Of a DNA stretch of 64,000 bases, positions 58,965 through 64,000 are shown piece by piece. The stretch is taken from the NCBI GenBank assembly GCA_964020155.1, contig OZ026547.1, positions 2,787,131 through 2,851,130 of the forward strand, read 5' to 3'. The first letter of the stretch is position 1. The number at the start of each line of letters is the position of its first letter. Origin of the DNA: Chondrilla cf. caribensis. Lineage: Eukaryota > Porifera > Demospongiae > Chondrillida > Chondrillidae. The notes below the pieces were generated by a model, which worked only from the letters and a program-made list of their open reading frames with translations, had not been told where the DNA came from and ran no database searches. The position numbers were made by a program, and so were the translations under genes.

Positions 58965-61310
58965 GCCAACAACCAATGGTCATAAACACACTGCGTGCAA
59001 TCATAGGATTAATGGAAACGCACAAGAACTAAGTCTACACATACACTAATATTAGGTATATTGTGTCATATTTACCATGTGTGTTATGATCAATGATATA
59101 ATCCTTTGATGTGTGAATTTAATGACATTCATTACAGGAAGTGATAATGTTGGAACCCAAACAAGATTTATAACAATAATAATGTGACCATGTCTTAACC
59201 AGTAGAGCATCCGTTGATATCATAAACATTTGAAGATTACATCAGCTAAATGATTAGAAACTTCATACAATGGCTAGGGCTTTGTACATTATAAAATTGC
59301 TATATAAGTGTGTTGCTTTTATAGCAACAGATGCTATGCTGTTGTAAGATAGGTATTTCCCCCACTCTATGTACTACTTTACATACATACGTACTGCTTA
59401 GGAAACAGAATTTGGAATGCTACAAGACTTTCAGAGGGTGCACATTCATGTTTAGCTGTGCTGATATGTGTCACTTGGACCCTGTGGGGCCATGGTGGTG
59501 ACACATTGTAGCATATATGATGGAGAGGAGGAGATCAAAAAAATCTAATTAATTATCATCAAATTATGTCTTAAGAATTATTCAAGATTGTTAGTACTTG
59601 TCCTGTTTAAGATATTCCTGTTCCAAATTCATTGTTGTATATAGATGTAAGACTCTATGATAATAGTGATAGTACAGATATATGTATAGGTGTAAACACA
59701 TAATATCATATACACTATAGGTACACATATACACATATAATTATACATACATAGGCCATGATTATAAGGTAAAAATATATAGCATAACTGACGTACAGAT
59801 ATAGAATCTCGTAGATATTGATCTGAAAATATAGTATACCTCGTAGTGGGATGGGCCCTGGTCACTACAGGGTATACTATATCTTCAGAGGGTGTACATG
59901 CATGTTTAGCTGCGCTGATATGTGGCACTTGGACCCTGGGGAGGCCATGGTGGTGACACAAACCAGCATATAACAATACTGTTTCCATACACACCACCAC
60001 TACATGCAGTACAAAAATACACACATTACAATAGAGTAACTCATACATGTACAATGAACATACAGTAATGTACATACACGTATTGAAACTTCAGGATCAT
60101 AACAGGTCAGAGTACAGTACTAGTAATGTTTCAGGACTGGACTCACACAAGGAGATCGGATGACATAAACAATCCAATGATACTAATGGAACAGACAACA
60201 ACATATTATGGCTCCCCTAATTAACAATGGATAGCCTCAGTAGAAGGCTAATTAACAACTCTTGGCTTGTGTACAAAGTTAGAATAAATCTCAATTCACA
60301 ATCCAATTATACTAATGGAACAGACAAGAACATGATATGGCTCCCCCAATCAACACAACACCTGGTCCACTACATGCAGTACATTAAAGTACACACATTA
60401 CACTACAGTAACTCATATACGTATGTACAATGAACATACAGTAATGTACATACATCCACATATTGAAACTTCAGGATCATAACAGGTCAGAGTACAGTAC
60501 TAGTAATGTTTCAGGACTGAACTCACACAAGGAGATTGGATGACATAAACAATCCAATGATACTAATGGAACAGACAAGAACATATTATGGCTCCCCCAA
60601 TCAACAATGGATGGCCTCAGTAGAAGGCTAATTAACAACTCTTGACTTGTGTACAAAGTTAGACTGAGTCTCTAACAAGGAGATCAGATAATCTAACTTA
60701 CCTACATTGTTATCAAATGTTTTCTAAGAATTATAATTCAAGAATGCTACATGTTCTGTTTGAAATATTCCTGTTTTAAGTTCTTTGTCATAGATGCGAG
60801 CCTCTACAATAATAGCATAAGTACGGATATGTGTAGGACTGATGTACATAGGCCATATGAACGAGGTACAAACATCCCATCCCTTCATGATTATGAGATA
60901 TGCACCACCTTCAAAGGGAGTACATGCATGTTTAGCTGTGTTGATATGTACCACTTGGACCCTGGGTAGGCCAAGCTGGTGACACTAACCAGCATACAAC
61001 AATACTTTTTCCACACACAATACTACTGCATGCAGTACACAAAGTACATACAATGTCATTTGTCATTACAGTACAGCAACTCATACATGTACAAAGGCTA
61101 TATAGTAAAGTACATACACATATTATTGAAACTTCAGGATCATAAAGTTAAACTGAGTCTCACCAACAAAGAGATCAGATGACAAACACAATCCAATGAT
61201 ACTAATGGAACAGACAAAAACATATTATGGCTCCCCAAATCAATGATGGATGGCCTCAGCATAAGGCTAATTAACAACTTTTGGCTTGTGTACAAAGTTA
61301 GACTGAGTTT
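58965..61310. repeat. Spacer of ~500-bp dispersed repeats, three further copies
   Basis: Copies start near 59440-59980, 60360 and 60880 and share CAGGATCATAACAGGTCAGA, CCAATGATACTAATGGAACA and CCTCAGTAGAAGGCTAATTA with 25680-26690. No gene. Confidence 0.8.
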
Positions 61311-62060
61311 AACGGATGCCACCCCTCCTCTAAGACCTCAACCCAGATCACACTCTCAACATGAGCCTCTAACTGCACTCGTCCCAAAGCATGGGAGCAT
61401 GATACATGCAGCTGCATGTCATCATTGAAGGGGGGCATGCTTGCCCAGCTGTGCAATGAACTTGGCAAGCCAGACTGCTTTCCGGCTTACTTACCCCCTA
61501 TGCACCTTAACCCTATCATCCACCCTATGGTAGTCTATCTTATTCCCATATATCTCCTTCATCTAGTTCTGTGGTGGGTGGGTGGGTGAGTTTAATTGGT
61601 TTAATTTCTACCCTGTTTGATTTGACTTATGCACCTTCTAGCTGCTGTGCTGACAAGACTGTCATATATTGTACCCTGACCCGACTCTAAAAAGGCGCCA
61701 ATTACCATGCCTGCATCCTGCTCATTGTGCCTTAACTGGGAAGCCATATGCCATCATTCTCATGCACACCATTGCATGGGCATACACACATGCGCACACA
61801 TGAGATGCACACCTACATGTACACACTGGGGGCACTCATTTACATCCACCCACATCCACACACAAGGGGGGATGCCTGTTAACCTCTGCCAACATAGTTG
61901 ACAGTGATTATAATACCATACTAGGACATAATACTCTGAGGTCTATAAATAGAATAAAGCTACTGAAGACAGTGAGAGATGACCGTAAAAGGAGAAAGAT
62001 TGCAATTTTGCCCAAATATGGTCTCCTTATGACCCACACGCCCACACACTTCTGCAGGGG
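61311..62060. other. Higher-GC segment without unit-1 counterpart
   Basis: 61320-61910 differs in composition from its surroundings (CCTGACCCGACTCTAAAAAG, GGCGCCAATTACC) and is not seen between the genes at 23803 and 30407. No ORF or element is recognised; it may be an insertion of unknown type. Confidence 0.4.
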
Positions 62061-62066
62061 TTGGGC

Positions 62067-62073
62067 TATAAAA
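62067..62073 (+). promoter_or_regulatory. TATA box of locus L
   Basis: TATAAAA before the shared type 1 leader (GAAGTGACCACC). Confidence 0.65.
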
Positions 62074-62189
62074 GGAGAGAAGTGACCACCTACAACAACA
62101 CAAACAGCTCAAAGGGAGAAAGACAACAAGTGGACAAGATATCAACCTGCATTGGAGGTCACTGCAGTTATTTCAACTACTGACACAAG

Positions 62190-63071
62190 ATGACAATGGA
62201 GAATTTACTCACACAGGTCGTCCTCACTATTGGATTCATCCTAGCTGGAACACACACCACAAATGCACAATGTGAGTTCAATCATACTATTATACACTAC
62301 ACACTGGGACACTGAGAGGGTAACTAGTTAACTACTAGGACTACACACTAGAAATATCATGCAAGAACTACATGTACTGGTCAGGTTAGTTTATTCACTC
62401 CATTCTCAGGTACACCATCTGGGGATACCATACCTCGGGACTGTAAGGAGGTTTATCAGAGAGGATGTACTCAAGATGGAGTCTACACTATTGCACCAAA
62501 CTGTCCCAATACAAAAATATTCAAAGTGTCTTGTGACATGAAAAATTGACAATGGATTGTGTTCCAGAGAAGAAGACATGCTCAATTGAACTTCAATCGC
62601 AACTGGACTGATTACGAACAAGGATTTGGAGATCCACAGTACGAACATTGGCTTGGATTGAAGAAGATCCACTGCTTGACATTCAGTGTTTGTGCTGCCG
62701 AGTTGAGGATTGACATGACCGACTACAAAGGAATACACAAATATGCCATCTACAGCTCCATTGCTGTTCACAATGCTGCCAACAAGTACAGACTGGATCT
62801 TGGGGCATACAGTGGAACAGCTGGTGATGGAATGAGGGCTTGTACTAGGTCATTAGATAACACCGATGGTATGCCATTCACAACACCTGACAGGGATAAT
62901 GATAACAGGGCAGATAACTGTGCTCAGGCCCACAGTGCAGGATGGTGGTACAACAGCTGTGAATGTGCAGTACTGAACACACCATACAACTACAATGGTT
63001 ACATGTTTCGTTGGGAAACATTTTCTAGATATCTCAAGTGTAGTGAAATGAAGCTTCGTTCCAGAGACTAA
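62190..63071 (+). pseudogene. FReD gene with early nonsense codon (locus L)
   Basis: Exons 62190..62271 and 62410..63071 with normal splice sites and the type 1 signal peptide. The codon after KN in CDMKNGQW is TGA (62547-62549) where sisters have GGA/GGG, so translation would stop after about 72 residues. Downstream, the frame is open to EMKLRSRD and otherwise well preserved, with Glu (GAA, 62961-62963) at the C-x-C position and unusual pocket residues (DNCAQAHSAGWWYNSCEC). Very recent inactivation, or an allele of a gene intact in other individuals. Confidence 0.87.
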
Positions 63072-63286
63072 CACATCAAACAACATTATACTCACTAGTA
63101 GTGTGTGAACTAGGAACTTGAGAAACACATACAATTCACTAGGTCATGAACACTCAGTTAGATTGTAAACATGATTGATGCTGCAATAATAATATTCACT
63201 TCAAATTCAAATCTTATTGCTATGCATAATGAGATGAAGAAATATTCAGTGTATATCCAATTATACTACTTCTATAATAGAATATA
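63072..63286. other. 3' flank of locus L
   Basis: Conserved type 1 3' sequence (CACTAGTAGTGTGTGAACTAGG...), as after loci A, B, G and H. Confidence 0.7.
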
Positions 63287-63803
63287 CAGTTGACTCTGGA
63301 TATAACAAACCCGAATATCCACATGAAAAAGTTCTTAATAAAAGAAGTTCTTTATAACCAAATTGCATCTTTTAAATAAGTAAGAATTCATTGTACATGC
63401 GAAGTACAGTCATAACATCCCTAACTGTTAAAGAAGCTACTCAATAGTGACGTGTGTTTAGTATAATATTGAATAGAATATATTGCGCGAAAAAATGGCC
63501 GATTGTGGAAACAGCTAGAACCAGAAATTAGGCTACAATTTGATTGCGACGGCTTTGCCAAACGTAATATTGGCAGCGAAGGTTCTTCTAAGCCCTCTGA
63601 AGCTTCCCAATAGTCGATACCCAGTTACTTTGTCAGATTTATAGGCGACTCAGTTGTAACATCTCGTGGTTGTGGTTCATTGTAACAGAAATAGGTACAC
63701 TATAAACAGAAGGTTTTCTATGGTCCGGAACGTGTTCCTTAAAGGTGATTCGTTATAAAGCGAAATTCTTTCTAAGCGAGTTCGTTATAAGTGGAGTCAA
63801 CTG
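63287..63803. mobile_element. 517-bp Tigger-like MITE
   Basis: Inverted ends CAGTTGACTC...TATAACAAAC / GTTCGTTATAAG...GAGTCAACTG, flanked by TA on both sides (63285-63286, 63804-63805). No transposase. The other type 1 3' flanks lack it at this place. Its ends differ from those of the element at 36859, so it belongs to another family. Confidence 0.8.
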
Positions 63804-64000
63804 TACATATATATATAGATCATGTGACTATCACATGACACCCAACAAACTTCTACATTAGTCAAGTGGCTTTGACATGGCACTATAATATACTAATGAT
63901 TATTATATGTATTGCTCCTGTGACTGCCATATTCTATGACATCCAGCAAACCTATACATTAGTCATGTGACTTTCACATGACCTCCACCAGCTATTACTG
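63804..64000. repeat. Paired E-box palindromes
   Basis: ATCATGTGAC-T-ATCACATGAC near 63827 and GTCATGTGAC-T-TTCACATGAC near 63961, members of the dispersed palindrome family seen in other type 1 flanks. The window ends here. Confidence 0.7.

Noticed and set aside
61311..61910. Coding potential of the higher-GC segment
   Set aside because: Only short, low-complexity frames with no recognisable motif; left unassigned.

Overview
This is animal (metazoan) genomic DNA: AT-rich, intron-containing, and crowded with long (TG)n/(CA)n tracts. The main content is a tandem family of small secreted proteins made of a signal peptide and one fibrinogen-related domain (FReD). A collagen-stalk fibrinogen-like gene of a kind I associate with sponges and cnidarians sits inside the array. 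Small two-exon genes, this collagen-like family and a pogo/Tigger transposon fit an early-branching animal, most likely a demosponge. That is inference; nothing in the window fixes the species.

Layout. Eleven FReD loci, all on the + strand, use two kinds of first exon. Type 1 (MTMENLLTPV...) is found at about 51-2060, 10791-11662, 30407-31311, 49719-51527 and 62190-63071, plus a headless pseudogene at 41545-42120. Type 2 (MINF...) is found at 14259-15475, 16630-17644, 23803-25127, 52810-54188 and 57842-58964. Six look intact (starting at 51, 10791, 16630, 23803, 30407, 49719). One (14259) has a late nonsense codon. Four (41545, 52810, 57842, 62190) are broken by stops, a dead splice donor or deletions. 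Every intact locus has one phase-1 intron exactly between signal peptide and FReD.

The loci repeat with a period of about 30-32 kb (51, 30407, 62190), so the window covers two units of a segmental duplication and the start of a third. Unit 1 is mostly intact; unit 2 is largely decayed. Each unit has a 7-10 kb non-FReD block (2061-8998 and 31312-40945) that carries the last three exons of a phenylalanine hydroxylase-like gene on the - strand and a CpG-rich promoter-like block. Comparing the two blocks exposes two clean insertions in unit 2: an apparently intact Tigger/pogo transposon (36859-39041) and a 619-bp retroposon (34960-35578). A similar comparison inside unit 1 exposes a solo LTR (22731-23075).

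Between the units lies a single-exon gene for a 370-residue collagen-like secreted protein (27645-28757), flanked on both sides by arrays of the same 31-bp minisatellite.

How it may work together (inference): the array looks like a lectin-type recognition repertoire. Paralogues are near identical except at a few positions around the expected FReD ligand pocket, where whole codons differ between copies. Type 2 promoters share a perfect RFX-type X-box upstream of a TATA box; type 1 promoters share a different leader. First and second exons have been recombined between subfamilies. The pseudogenes could serve as gene-conversion donors.
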